A stretch of 64,000 bases of DNA. Origin: Streptomyces sp. NBC_00554. GTDB taxonomy: Bacteria > Actinomycetota > Actinomycetes > Streptomycetales > Streptomycetaceae. The position numbers and the translations under genes are program-made. This document shows positions 24,255 to 32,705 of the stretch, one piece after another (position 1 is the first letter of the stretch; each line of letters begins with the position of its first letter). The notes under the pieces were generated by a model that saw only the letters and a list, made by a program, of their open reading frames with translations, ran no database searches and was not told where the DNA came from. The stretch is from assembly GCF_041431135.1 (NCBI RefSeq), contig NZ_CP107799.1, positions 5,766,001 through 5,830,000 on the forward strand, given 5' to 3'.

Positions 24255-24773
24255 TCAGAGTTCCTTCTCGTACCAGGCCACATCCCAGTAGCGGCCGAAC
24301 TTGCGGCCCACCTCGCGGTACGTGCCGACGTGCCGGAACCCGAAGCGTTCGTGCAGCCGCTCGGACGCTTCGTTGGGCTGGGCGATGCCCGCATAGGCGC
24401 GGTGCAGGTCCTCGTCGGCCAGGGCCTCGAAGAGGGCCTTGTAGAGGAGGGTGCCGATGCCGCGGCCTGCCGCGTCGGGGGCGAGGTAGATCGTGACCTC
24501 GACCGAGGTGGCGTACGCCGGTTTCGCGCGGAACGGGCTGCTGGTGGCGTACCCGTGAATCGCCTGTGAGTTCGCGTCGGCGGCAACCATCAGTCGGTGT
24601 GGTCCGTCTTCAGGGTGGGAGAGCAGCCACGAGCGACGCTCTTCCGCAGTGAAGACAGCGGTATCGAATGTGATGGGCGTCTCACGCACGTAGTGGTTGT
24701 AGATGGCCGTGAGGGCCTCGAGGTCACCCTCGAATCCCGGCCTGACCTGCACATCTATACGTTCTGATGTCAT
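24255..24773 (-). CDS. GNAT N-acetyltransferase, phosphinothricin-acetyltransferase-like
   Basis: 172 aa from the ATG at 24773, with GAGAGG 7 nt upstream. The start of the domain (DLEALTAIYNHYVRETPITF) is characteristic of the PAT/MnaT subgroup. The acetyl-CoA loop is LAPDAAGRGIGTLLYKAL. Members acetylate L-phosphinothricin, methionine sulfone or similar amino acids. Whether it gives resistance to such compounds cannot be decided from sequence. Divergent from hrdD. Confidence 0.88.
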   Translation of the reverse strand: MTSERIDVQVRPGFEGDLEALTAIYNHYVRETPITFDTAVFTAEERRSWLLSHPEDGPHRLMVAADANSQAIHGYATSSPFRAKPAYATSVEVTIYLAPDAAGRGIGTLLYKALFEALADEDLHRAYAGIAQPNEASERLHERFGFRHVGTYREVGRKFGRYWDVAWYEKEL

Positions 24774-24834
24774 CTGCCACCTCTCTGTGGCGGCACAGGG
24801 TACTGCATGATCAGAAAAATCGAGGGGCGGGTTG

Positions 24835-24860
24835 GGAATTCTGTCCGGATTCCAGTCGTT
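24835..24860 (+). promoter_or_regulatory. SigR-type promoter of hrdD
   Basis: GGAAT (24835-24839), an 18-nt spacer, then GTT (24858-24860): an exact match to the SigR consensus GGAAT-N18/19-GTT. It lies 87 bp before the hrdD start. hrdD of S. coelicolor is a known target of the thiol-stress sigma factor SigR. Confidence 0.75.
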
Positions 24861-24946
24861 GTTTCCTTCGGATGCAGGGCACCCGTTGGAGGGTGAGCCC
24901 AAGTGTCCGGACCGACCCGCAAGCCCACCATCGCAAGGGAGCACGC

Positions 24947-25945
24947 ATGGCAACCCGTGCCGTCGCCCGTCGTAAGTCCGCCTCCGGCGAGACCAGCGAC
25001 CGCGCACGCAGTGTTCGCGTCGTAGGCGGCGAGATCGCCGACCGCGACCTGGTCGGCATGTACCTCGACGAGATCGCGCGTACACCGCTGCTCGACGCCG
25101 CCAAGGAAGTCGAGCTGTCCCAGACCATTGAGGCGGGTGTGTTCGCACGGCAGATCCTCGATGGCGGGGAGCATGCCAAGGCGGACGCGTCCCGCGAGGA
25201 GCTGGAGGCGCTGGTCGCCGAGAGCGAGCGGGCCAAGGACGTCTTCATCCGCTCGAACCTGCGCCTTGTCGTCGCCGTGGCCCGGCGCTATCCGCGCAGC
25301 GGCCTGCCCCTGCTCGACCTGATCCAGGAGGGCAACGCGGGCCTGGTGCGCGCGGTCGAGAAGTTCGACTACCGCAAGGGCTTCAAGTTCTCGACGTACG
25401 CCACCTGGTGGATCCGTCAGGCCATCACCCGTTCCATCGCGGACCAGTCCCGCACGATCCGCCTCCCCGTCCACCTGGTCGAGGAACTGGGCCGGATCCG
25501 GCGCGTGCAGCGCGAGTTCAACCGCAAGAACGGGCGGGAGCCCGAGCACGCGGAGATCGCCGCCGAGCTGGACACGACCGAGGCGCGCGTCGGCGACGTC
25601 CTGGACTGGGCCCGCGACCCGGTCTCGCTGAACATGGCGGTGGACGACAACGGAGACACCCAGTTCGGTGACCTCCTCGAAGACACCTCCGCGGTCTCTC
25701 CCGAGCAGTCGGTGATGACGCTGCTGCGCAGCGAGGAGCTGGACGACCTGATCGGCCGCCTCGACCAGCGCACGGCCTCCATCATCAAGATGCGGTACGG
25801 CATAGAGGACGGCCGGGAGCGCACGCTCACCGAGGTCGGCAAGGAGCACGGCCTCACGCGCGAGCGCATCCGCCAGATCGAGAAGCACGCGCTCCTCGAA
25901 CTGAAGAAGCTGGCACGTGACACCGGGTTCGACGCGGCGGCGTGA
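24947..25945 (+). CDS. hrdD: Principal-like sigma factor HrdD
   Basis: 332 aa group 2 sigma-70 protein. It starts MATRAVARRKSASG, as in S. coelicolor HrdD, with AAGGGA 7 nt upstream of the ATG. Region 1.2 is DRDLVGMYLDEIARTPLLDA. Region 2 includes SNLRLVVAVARRYPRSGLPL and YATWWIRQAITRSIADQSRT. Region 4 has HGLTRERIRQIEKHALLELK. It lacks the long acidic region 1.1 of HrdB. HrdD is dispensable in S. coelicolor and is induced through SigR; a SigR-type promoter is visible upstream. Confidence 0.96.
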   Translation: MATRAVARRKSASGETSDRARSVRVVGGEIADRDLVGMYLDEIARTPLLDAAKEVELSQTIEAGVFARQILDGGEHAKADASREELEALVAESERAKDVFIRSNLRLVVAVARRYPRSGLPLLDLIQEGNAGLVRAVEKFDYRKGFKFSTYATWWIRQAITRSIADQSRTIRLPVHLVEELGRIRRVQREFNRKNGREPEHAEIAAELDTTEARVGDVLDWARDPVSLNMAVDDNGDTQFGDLLEDTSAVSPEQSVMTLLRSEELDDLIGRLDQRTASIIKMRYGIEDGRERTLTEVGKEHGLTRERIRQIEKHALLELKKLARDTGFDAAA

Positions 25946-26465
25946 GTCGTCCCCGTGCGGGGGCGGTCCTCGGCGTAGGGTCCGTCAGGTCCGTAGGGTT
26001 CGTACGGTCCCTACGGCTCGGATCCTCGCCGCATCGCCCGGTCGGACCTTGCCCGGCGCTTCGGAACCGACAGATGTCGGCCACAAGTCGACCGGACATG
26101 GCCGTCTAAGGCCGCTTCAACTCGCTGGGCTCTGGGAACAAGACTTCAGGGCCCAGGGTTAGGCATCAGGGCCCCGGGCATACGCCCTTGGCCCCCCTAA
26201 GCCGAGTCCCGACGCACACCCCCCCCGCGCCGGGACTCTTCCAGAGCCGAGCTCCGGCGCCTTCCCCCCCCCTGGCGCCGGGGCTCGGCTCCATTTTTGT
26301 CCGGGGTGCGGGGCATGCGGCGGGGTGCGTGTGGTCCTGCCCGACGAGGAGTGCCGCATGCCGCGTGGACAGGGGCGGAGGCCCGGGTGGCTCGCGCATG
26401 GGAGGCTGTTTCCGGGCAGGTTGTTTGACGGGCCACCCCGAACCTGAACCCCGGGGTGACCCGAA
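25946..26465. other. Long intergenic region after hrdD
   Basis: About 520 bp with no supportable gene. It contains a short hairpin (CCGTAGGG / CCCTACGG, 25991-26016) and runs of 8-9 cytosines near 26220 and 26270. The open frames here are composition artefacts. Confidence 0.5.
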
Positions 26466-26480
26466 TGGCAGATTCTGCCA
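26466..26480. promoter_or_regulatory. Palindrome upstream of the TetR gene (candidate operator)
   Basis: TGGCAGA-T-TCTGCCA, perfect 7-bp arms, centred 29 bp before the GTG and overlapping the likely -35/-10 interval (CATAAC at 26487). Typical placement for TetR autoregulation. Confidence 0.5.
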
Positions 26481-26501
26481 CAGGGGCATAACCTGCCGTC
26501 T

Positions 26502-27452
26502 GTGAGCGGTACCAAACGCGCGGCAAGCGCCTCAGCCGACGCGACGGCTGCGGCACGCGCCTCAGCCGACGCGACGGCCCCGGCTTCCGGCCCTCGGGCG
26601 TCCGCGGATGCCCCGGCCTCGTCCTCCGAGCCGGTGTCCGCCGACGGTACGGCCCGGTCCTCCTTCGCAGGCCCGCTCCCTGTCGAACGCCCGCCACGCG
26701 CCGCTGCCGGGGCGTCGTCCGGTGAACGTGCCCCGAGTTCCCCGCCCGATGGGCAGCGCCCCACGCTGATCGAGCGGCGCAAGGCCGCCACCCGTATGGA
26801 GATCGCCCGGGCCGCCGCCGGGCTCTTCATGCGCCACGGCCTGCGCGCCACCCGCGCCGAGGACATCGCCCGCGCCGCCGGCATCGCCCCGCGCACCTTC
26901 TACCGCTACTTCGCGAGCAAGGAGGAGTCCCTCGGCCCCCTCTTCGCCGCCGGTTCCCAGAGATGGGCCGAGATGGTCCGCGACGCCCCGGCCCACCTGA
27001 CCGTTCCCGAGGCCCTCCACCACGCCGTCGTCCAGACGCTGACGCCCGGCGTCGGGGTGCGCCAGGAGTCCCTGCAGTGGGTCCGCTCCCTGCTCCGGCT
27101 GGCCGAGGAGAGCCCGGCCCTGCTGAGGGTGTGGGGCGAGGCCTGCCATACGGCGGAGCGGACGCTGGCGGAGGTGCTGGCGGCGCGGATGCCCGGGGCG
27201 GAGGTTCAGACCGCCGGGGCGCCAGAGTCCGGCGACCGGGCGCCTGGCGGCCACCCGCTGCCATACCTCGAGCTGTCCCCCGAGCTCCGTCTCAGCGCCG
27301 CCGTGGCCAGCGCGGCGGTGCGCGTCGCGGTGGAGGCATGGGCCGCCGGCGACGCCCCGGCGACCGGACCGGCCGGGCCCGTCGCGCTCGCGCTGCGCAA
27401 TCTCGGGTCCCTTCGCGACTTTCCGTGGCACGCCGAGCAAGCGACGAACTGA
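26502..27452 (+). CDS. TetR-family regulator with long disordered N-terminal extension
   Basis: 316 aa, about 100 more than usual. Residues 1-85 are an Ala/Ser/Pro-rich low-complexity extension containing the repeated unit ASADAT. The DNA-binding domain is at about 88-145 (RRKAATRMEIARAAAGLFMR, then IARAAGIAPRTFYRYFASKE). The C-terminal half is helical and effector-binding. The start may lie further downstream, but no better start with a ribosome-binding site is seen. The gene appears monocistronic; the target is probably its own promoter. Confidence 0.82.
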   Translation: MSGTKRAASASADATAAARASADATAPASGPRASADAPASSSEPVSADGTARSSFAGPLPVERPPRAAAGASSGERAPSSPPDGQRPTLIERRKAATRMEIARAAAGLFMRHGLRATRAEDIARAAGIAPRTFYRYFASKEESLGPLFAAGSQRWAEMVRDAPAHLTVPEALHHAVVQTLTPGVGVRQESLQWVRSLLRLAEESPALLRVWGEACHTAERTLAEVLAARMPGAEVQTAGAPESGDRAPGGHPLPYLELSPELRLSAAVASAAVRVAVEAWAAGDAPATGPAGPVALALRNLGSLRDFPWHAEQATN

Positions 27453-27585
27453 CCGGCACGGCCGTACGTGTGGCTCAACGGGGGTGCCAAGTACGTGACA
27501 GGCCAGGGAGGTTGACGTACGGGATCCAGCGCCACCGCGCGGCACGAGTCCCGTACGGCATGACACGGCGGGACCCGGTACGCCA

Positions 27586-28557
27586 CTACGCTGCCCCGCC
27601 CGCCCCCCGAGTCAACCGCGCCCCCAACTCCCGTATACACACCACAAGTTCCGCCGGCTCCCGCACCGTGAACTCGCAGTCGACCGTCGCGAGCCGCACC
27701 GCCAGCCACTCCACGGCGTCCCCGGCGGAGGAACGCAGCCGGCAGCTGTGGTCGTCGATCGGCTCGGGTGTCCCGAGCGAGGGGGGCAGTCGCGCGGCGA
27801 CGAACGCGGCGGGCGCGGCGAAGGTGACGTCGAAGTCGTACGTCACCTGACGCCGGTACATCGACTGCCGCAAGTACTCCGCCGCACTCCCCGTCGGCAA
27901 CTCGCGCGGAGCGAAGCGCGCCCCGGTCGCGAAGGGCTCGGCGACCCGGTCGACGCGGAACGTACGCCAGTCCTCGCGGTCGAGGTCGTAGGCGACGAGG
28001 TACCAGCGGCGGCCGGTGGAGACGAGCCGGTACGGCTCGGTCAGCCGTCGCGACGGCGTCCCGTCCTTGGCTCGGTACGCGAACCGCAGCCGCTCCCGGC
28101 CGGCCACCGTGGAGGCCATGACGGTCAGCGTCTCGGGCGCGATGCTCGCCCCGTCCCCGCTGGTCAGCGGGGTGGTCGCCGCCTGCAACGTGGACACGCG
28201 GTGCCGCAGCCGCGACGGCAGCACCTGCTCCAGCTTGGCGAGCGCCCGTACGGAGGCCTCCTCGATGCCCTCGACCGCGTGCCCGGCGCCGGCCCGCAGC
28301 CCCACCGCGATCGCCACCGCCTCCTCGTCGTCGAGCACGAGCGGCGGCATCGCTTTCCCCGCCACCAGCCGGTACCCGCCGTCGGACCCCTTGGTCGCCT
28401 GCACCGGATAGCCCAGTTCGCGGAGCCGGTCGATGTCCCGCCGGACGGTACGACGGGACACCCCGAGCCGCTCGGACAGCTCACCGCCGGGCCACTCGCG
28501 GGGCGTCTGAAGCAGGGAGAGGAGCTGGAGCAGCCGGGCCGGCGTATCCGTAGTCAT
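27586..28557 (-). CDS. WYL-domain (YafY/PafC-type) regulator
   Basis: 323 aa. The N-terminal HTH_11 helix-turn-helix reads ARLLQLLSLLQTPREWPGGE, then RLGVSRRTVRRDIDRLRELG. The WYL domain contains TEPYRLVSTGRRWYLVAYDL and DWRTFRVDRV. The WCX extension follows. WYL proteins respond to ligands or nucleic acid. It is divergent from an MFS exporter with only 62 bp between the starts, so it very likely controls that exporter. Confidence 0.92.
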   Translation of the reverse strand: MTTDTPARLLQLLSLLQTPREWPGGELSERLGVSRRTVRRDIDRLRELGYPVQATKGSDGGYRLVAGKAMPPLVLDDEEAVAIAVGLRAGAGHAVEGIEEASVRALAKLEQVLPSRLRHRVSTLQAATTPLTSGDGASIAPETLTVMASTVAGRERLRFAYRAKDGTPSRRLTEPYRLVSTGRRWYLVAYDLDREDWRTFRVDRVAEPFATGARFAPRELPTGSAAEYLRQSMYRRQVTYDFDVTFAAPAAFVAARLPPSLGTPEPIDDHSCRLRSSAGDAVEWLAVRLATVDCEFTVREPAELVVCIRELGARLTRGAGGAA

Positions 28558-28619
28558 GTTTTCCAGAGTGCCGTAGAACTAGGACACGATCTGACCTATT
28601 GCCGCACTAACTTCGTTCC

Positions 28620-30137
28620 ATGACCTCCACCGAGACCACTCTCAACAGCCCGGCCCCCGTGGCCGACCGGCGTCGTTGGTTCGCACTCGCGATCGTGATG
28701 ACCGCGGCCTTCATGGACCTGGTCGACGTCACGATCGTCAACATCGCGATCCCGTCGATCCAGCGGGACGCGGGGGCTTCGTTCAGCCAGATCCAGTGGA
28801 TTACCGCGGGCTACGCGCTGGCCTTCGCCGCAGGACTCATCACCGGTGGGCGGCTCGGCGACATCCACGGCCGCAAGCGACTCTTCCTGGTCGGCATAGG
28901 CGGATTCACGATGGCATCGGCCCTGTGCGGCTTCGCCGCGAACCCGGAGATGCTCGTCGCCTCCCGCATCCTCCAGGGCGGGATGGCCGCGCTGATGGTG
29001 CCGCAGGTGCTGTCGATCGTGCACGCGACCTTCCCGGCGCACGAGCGGGGCAAGGTGTTCGGTCTGTTCGGCGCGGTCGTGGGCCTTGGCGCCGTGTCCG
29101 GACCGCTGCTCGGCGCGCTGCTCACCGAGTGGAACCTGTTCGGGCTCGAGTGGCGGCCGATCTTCCTCATCAACCTGCCGGTCGGCATCGCGGGCCTGAT
29201 CCTGGGCCGCCGTTTCATCACCGAGTCCAAGGCCCCGCGGGCCCTCAAGCTGGACCTCGTCGGCGTCGCCCTCGTCACGCTGGGGCTGCTGATGCTGCTC
29301 TACCCGCTGACGCGCGGCGAGGAGCTGGGCTGGCCGCTGTGGGGGTACGCGTCCATGGTCGGCGCCCTCCTCGTCTTCGCGGCGCTGGTGGCGTACGAGA
29401 AGCGCAAGGCGCGGATCGACGGTTCGCCGCTCGTCGAACTCTCCCTCTTCAAGGCGAAGAGCTTCGCCGCGGGCATCGCCGTCCAGACCGTCTTCGGGGT
29501 CGCGCTCGGCATCTTCTTCCTGGTGTGGACGCTGTACATGCAGATCGGACTGGGGTGGAGCCCGCTGCGGGCCGGCCTGACCGGGGTTCCGTTCTCGATC
29601 GCGGTGTCGGCGGCGGCCGGGATGTCGGTGCAGCTGCTGGTCCCGCGCTTCGGGCGCAAGGTGCTCCAGACGGGCGCGCTGACCATGGCGGCGGGCGTAC
29701 TGCTCTACATCTGGGAGTCCGAGCGGTACGGCATGTCCATCGCCTCCTGGCAGATGGCGCTCCCGCTGGTGGTCATGGGCGCGGGGATGGGCTTCATCGT
29801 GGCGCCGCTGACGGACGCGGTGCTGTCGGACGTGCCGCGTGAGCACGCTGGTTCGGCGTCCGGCCTCATCAACACCGTGCAGCAGATGGGCAACGCGCTG
29901 GGCCTCGGCCTGGTGTCCGTCGTCTTCTTCGGCACGATGGGGGACCGGCTGACACCGGCCGAGGTCAGCCCGGCCTTCGTGAACGCCTTCCAGCACGCGC
30001 TGGGCTGGGTCGCGGCGGTGATGGCGGTCATCTTCCTGCTGATGTTCGCGCTGCCGAAGCGGCCGGCGCAGCATGTGGAGGGCGTGGAGGACGCGTCCTC
30101 CGACGAGCTCACGAAGGAGCCCGAGCTCGTTTCGTGA
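28620..30137 (+). CDS. DHA2-family MFS transporter
   Basis: 505 aa with 14 membrane helices. TM1 DLVDVTIVNIAIPSIQ, motif A GGRLGDIHGRKRLFL, motif C GLGAVSGPLLGALL. No ribosome-binding site is evident before the ATG, and the promoter elements lie within the 62-bp gap to the divergent WYL regulator, so a leaderless transcript is likely. Probably a drug or metabolite exporter. A strong terminator follows. Confidence 0.93.
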   Translation: MTSTETTLNSPAPVADRRRWFALAIVMTAAFMDLVDVTIVNIAIPSIQRDAGASFSQIQWITAGYALAFAAGLITGGRLGDIHGRKRLFLVGIGGFTMASALCGFAANPEMLVASRILQGGMAALMVPQVLSIVHATFPAHERGKVFGLFGAVVGLGAVSGPLLGALLTEWNLFGLEWRPIFLINLPVGIAGLILGRRFITESKAPRALKLDLVGVALVTLGLLMLLYPLTRGEELGWPLWGYASMVGALLVFAALVAYEKRKARIDGSPLVELSLFKAKSFAAGIAVQTVFGVALGIFFLVWTLYMQIGLGWSPLRAGLTGVPFSIAVSAAAGMSVQLLVPRFGRKVLQTGALTMAAGVLLYIWESERYGMSIASWQMALPLVVMGAGMGFIVAPLTDAVLSDVPREHAGSASGLINTVQQMGNALGLGLVSVVFFGTMGDRLTPAEVSPAFVNAFQHALGWVAAVMAVIFLLMFALPKRPAQHVEGVEDASSDELTKEPELVS

Positions 30138-30147
30138 ACCAGGACCG

Positions 30148-30182
30148 AAGGGGCCCGGCACCTCAGGTGCCGGGCCCCTTTT
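30148..30182 (+). terminator. Rho-independent terminator after the MFS gene
   Basis: 15-bp perfect arms (AAGGGGCCCGGCACC and its complement), 3-nt loop TCA, then a T-run. Confidence 0.92.
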
Positions 30183-30238
30183 GTGTGGCCCTCCTTGTAT
30201 TGCCTTCGGCAACGAAAGTCCGTTCATGCCCGGATCAC

Positions 30239-30302
30239 GCCCGAACCTGTTTACTTTCTGGAAATGCGGGCGTAGCCTCCGATTGAAACCACAGGTTCGG
30301 GC
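30239..30302. promoter_or_regulatory. FruR control region: perfect inverted repeat around a promoter
   Basis: GCCCGAACCTGT (30239-30250) and its exact complement ACAGGTTCGGGC (30291-30302) flank 40 bp. That interval contains a -35-like TTTACT and, after 17 nt, a -10-like TAGCCT. Two separated half-sites with the promoter between them suit a DeoR-family repressor acting through looping or cooperative binding, and imply autoregulation of fruR. Confidence 0.55.
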
Positions 30303-30323
30303 ATAAGTCGGAGGCGAACGGAC

Positions 30324-31085
30324 ATGTACGCACCGGAGCGGCAGCAGGAGATCCTCCGGCTCGCCCGTGACGGCGGCCGGGTGGACGTGGTGTCACTGGC
30401 CGAGGAGTTCCAGGTCACCGCGGAGACCATCCGCCGCGACCTGAAGACCCTGGACCGCGCGGGTCTCGTACGCCGGGTGCACGGCGGCGCGATACCGGCC
30501 GGGCGCCTGGACTTCGAGCCCGACCTCGCCGAACGCGAGTACACGGCGGCCGACGAGAAGGACCGCGTCGCCCAGGCCGCCGTCGCCGAACTGCCCCACG
30601 ACGGCACAGTGATCCTGGACGCCGGCTCGACGGTCGCCCGGCTCGCCGGAGCGCTCCCGCTGGAGGCGACGCTCACCGTCGTCACCCACAGCCTGCCGAT
30701 CGCGGCCCGCCTCGCGGACCACCCCGGCATCCAGCTCCATCTCGTCGGGGGGCGCGTGCGGCACCGTACGCGCGCCGCCGTGGACGCCTGGGCGCTCCGC
30801 GCGTACAGCGAGATCCGCGCCGACGTCCTCTTCATCGCCGCCAACGGTTTCTCCGTCTCGTACGGCCTGACCACCCCCGACCTCGCCGAGGCCGCCGTCA
30901 AGCGCGCGACCATGCGCGCCGCGCGCCGCGTGGTGCTGCTCGCCGACTCCTCCAAGCACGGACAGGAGCACTTCGCCCGCTTCGGCGACCTGAGCGATGT
31001 GGACCTGCTGATCACCGACCGCGGGCTGAGCCCGGAAGACGCCACCGCCATCGAGCGCGGCGGCACCGAAGTGCTGTGTGTGTAG
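30324..31085 (+). CDS. fruR: DeoR-family fructose operon regulator
   Basis: 253 aa. GGAGG precedes the ATG. The DeoR helix-turn-helix reads RQQEILRLARDGGRVDVVSL, then TAETIRRDLKTLDRAGLVRR, followed by the VHGGAI signature. The C-terminal sugar-phosphate isomerase-like sensor domain has VILDAGSTVARLA. It is the first gene of the fruR-fruK-fruA cluster. In this family the inducer is usually fructose 1-phosphate. Confidence 0.92.
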   Translation: MYAPERQQEILRLARDGGRVDVVSLAEEFQVTAETIRRDLKTLDRAGLVRRVHGGAIPAGRLDFEPDLAEREYTAADEKDRVAQAAVAELPHDGTVILDAGSTVARLAGALPLEATLTVVTHSLPIAARLADHPGIQLHLVGGRVRHRTRAAVDAWALRAYSEIRADVLFIAANGFSVSYGLTTPDLAEAAVKRATMRAARRVVLLADSSKHGQEHFARFGDLSDVDLLITDRGLSPEDATAIERGGTEVLCV

Positions 31086-31164
31086 AGCGCCCCGTGTTCC
31101 GAGGCGCTGTGTGTATTGAGCTGCAAGCGGCATCCGGCCGCCGTGTGTTGAGAAACGAGTGCGC

Positions 31165-32118
31165 ATGATCCTCACCGTCACCCCCAACCCCTCCCTCGAC
31201 CGTACGTACGAGGTCCCGTCGCTCGACCGCGGCGAGGTCATCCGGGCCACCGGCGAACGCATGGACCCGGGCGGCAAGGGCGTGAACGTCTCGCGCGCGG
31301 TCGCCGCCGCCGGACAGCGCACGATCGCCGTCCTGCCCCTGGGCGGTGCGCCCGGCGCACTCGTCGCCGACCTGCTCGACGCGCAGGGCATCGAGGTCGC
31401 GCCGGTCCCGATCGCCGGAGCCACCCGCTCGAACATCTCGGTCGCCGAACCCGACGGCACGATGACGAAGATCAACGCGCCCGGCCCCGAACTCTCCGCC
31501 GCCGAGGCCGAACTGCTCCTGGAGACCGTCCGCGGCCAGTACCGCTCCGACGCCACCGACTGGATCACCTGCTGCGGCAGCCTGCCGCGCGGGCTCGCAC
31601 CTTCCTGGTACGCCGATCTTGTCGCGCGGGCGCACGCGGCGGGCGCCCGGATCGCGCTGGACACCTCAGGTCCGGCGCTGCTCGCGGCGCTGCGCGAGCG
31701 GCCCGATGTGGTGAAGCCCAACGCCGAGGAGCTCGCGGAAGCCGTCGGGCGCCCCCTCGCCACGGTGGGCGACGCGGTGAAGGCGGCCGAGGAGTTGCGC
31801 GAGCTGGGCGCGCGCGCCGTGCTCGCGAGCCTGGGCGCGGACGGCCAGTTGCTCGTGGACGGCTCGGGCGCCTGGTTCGCGAGCGCGCGGGTGGATGCCG
31901 TACGCAGCAACGTGGGCGCCGGCGACTCCTCCCTCGCCGGTTTCCTGATCGCCGGCGGCAGCGGCCCGAAGGCCCTGGCCTCCGCCGTCGCCCACGGCGC
32001 CGCGGCCGTCCAACTCCCCGGCAGCGTGATGCCGGGCCCGGCCGACCTCGACCCCTCCGCCGTGACGGTCACGGCGGAGATCCCGGTGGACCGCGTACTG
32101 ACGGAGCCCGTGTCATGA
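31165..32118 (+). CDS. fruK: 1-phosphofructokinase
   Basis: 317 aa from the ATG at 31165 (a GTG lies 6 bp upstream). PfkB-family kinase: substrate motif LTVTPNPSLDRTYEV, PfkB signature 1 GGKGVNVSRAVAAAGQ, and catalytic NVGAGDSSLAGF with the general-base Asp. It converts fructose 1-phosphate, produced by the PTS, to fructose 1,6-bisphosphate in the cytoplasm. Its TGA overlaps the start of the following repeat ORF (ATGA). Confidence 0.93.
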   Translation: MILTVTPNPSLDRTYEVPSLDRGEVIRATGERMDPGGKGVNVSRAVAAAGQRTIAVLPLGGAPGALVADLLDAQGIEVAPVPIAGATRSNISVAEPDGTMTKINAPGPELSAAEAELLLETVRGQYRSDATDWITCCGSLPRGLAPSWYADLVARAHAAGARIALDTSGPALLAALRERPDVVKPNAEELAEAVGRPLATVGDAVKAAEELRELGARAVLASLGADGQLLVDGSGAWFASARVDAVRSNVGAGDSSLAGFLIAGGSGPKALASAVAHGAAAVQLPGSVMPGPADLDPSAVTVTAEIPVDRVLTEPVS

Positions 32119-32705
32119 CGGCGCGCTCCACCGGACGACTGGCCGGCGCTCGATCCGGTCCTGGACGCACTGGCCCTGGACTCACGGGTCTCGGAGTCAC
32201 TGGCCCTGGACTCACCGGTTCCGGAGTTACCGGTTCCGGAGTCGCTGGTCCCGGCCTCACCGGTCCCGGGCGCACTGGCCCCGGGCTCACCGGCCCCGGC
32301 CTCACCGGTCCCGGACGCACTGGCCCCGGAGTCACTGGCCCCGGGCTCACTGGCCCCGGCCCCGTCGGTCCCGAGCCCAATGGCTCCGGACCCCCTGAAC
32401 AGGCCCTGAAGCGGCGGGGTCTCCCCTTCCCCGCCGCAGCCATACGGCGAAGGGACTGGCCCGGTCCCGCCGCCGAGGGGAGGCGGGGCTTCCCCCGCCC
32501 CGCCTCCACCGCCCCTGCAACTCGTCCCAGCCCAAGCCCCAGCCCAAGCCCCAGCCCAAGCCCCAGCCCAAGCCCCAGTTCCAGCCCCAGTTCCTGTCCC
32601 AGTCCCCGTACCCCCGTCCCCACGTTCAGCTTCACCCCTGTCCCCACCCCCGCCCCCGCCCACAATTTCCCCCGGGCGATACGCGTGCGAAGGAGCCCGC
32701 GATGA
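32115..32705 (+). CDS. Candidate repeat protein between fruK and fruA (GPGLT pentapeptides, Pro-Ser tail)
   Basis: 196 aa. The ATG overlaps the fruK stop, with GGAG 8 nt upstream, and its TGA overlaps the fruA ATG, so it has coupled junctions at both ends. Residues 15-84 are 14 pentapeptides of the form GPGLT/GPGRT/GSGVT. A basic linker follows, then a (Pro-Ser)n stretch at about residues 137-160. No signal peptide or known domain. Codon third positions are less GC-biased than in neighbours. From memory, other Streptomyces have fruK and fruA adjacent, so this is a lineage-specific expansion. It may be a real elastin-like or linker protein or simply an open minisatellite. Confidence 0.4.
   Translation: MTARSTGRLAGARSGPGRTGPGLTGLGVTGPGLTGSGVTGSGVAGPGLTGPGRTGPGLTGPGLTGPGRTGPGVTGPGLTGPGPVGPEPNGSGPPEQALKRRGLPFPAAAIRRRDWPGPAAEGRRGFPRPASTAPATRPSPSPSPSPSPSPSPSPSSSPSSCPSPRTPVPTFSFTPVPTPAPAHNFPRAIRVRRSPR
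32157..32366 (+). repeat. 15-bp minisatellite (14 units) in the fruK-fruA interval
   Basis: Degenerate units such as CTCACCGGTCCCGGC and CTCACTGGCCCCGGA repeat in frame. A second array of 12-bp CCCAGCCCAAGC units follows at about 32525-32590. Confidence 0.85.

Noticed and set aside
26159..26501. Open frames on both strands in the hrdD-TetR gap
   Set aside because: Pro/Arg/Ser-rich, no ribosome-binding sites, codon positions not biased as in real genes.
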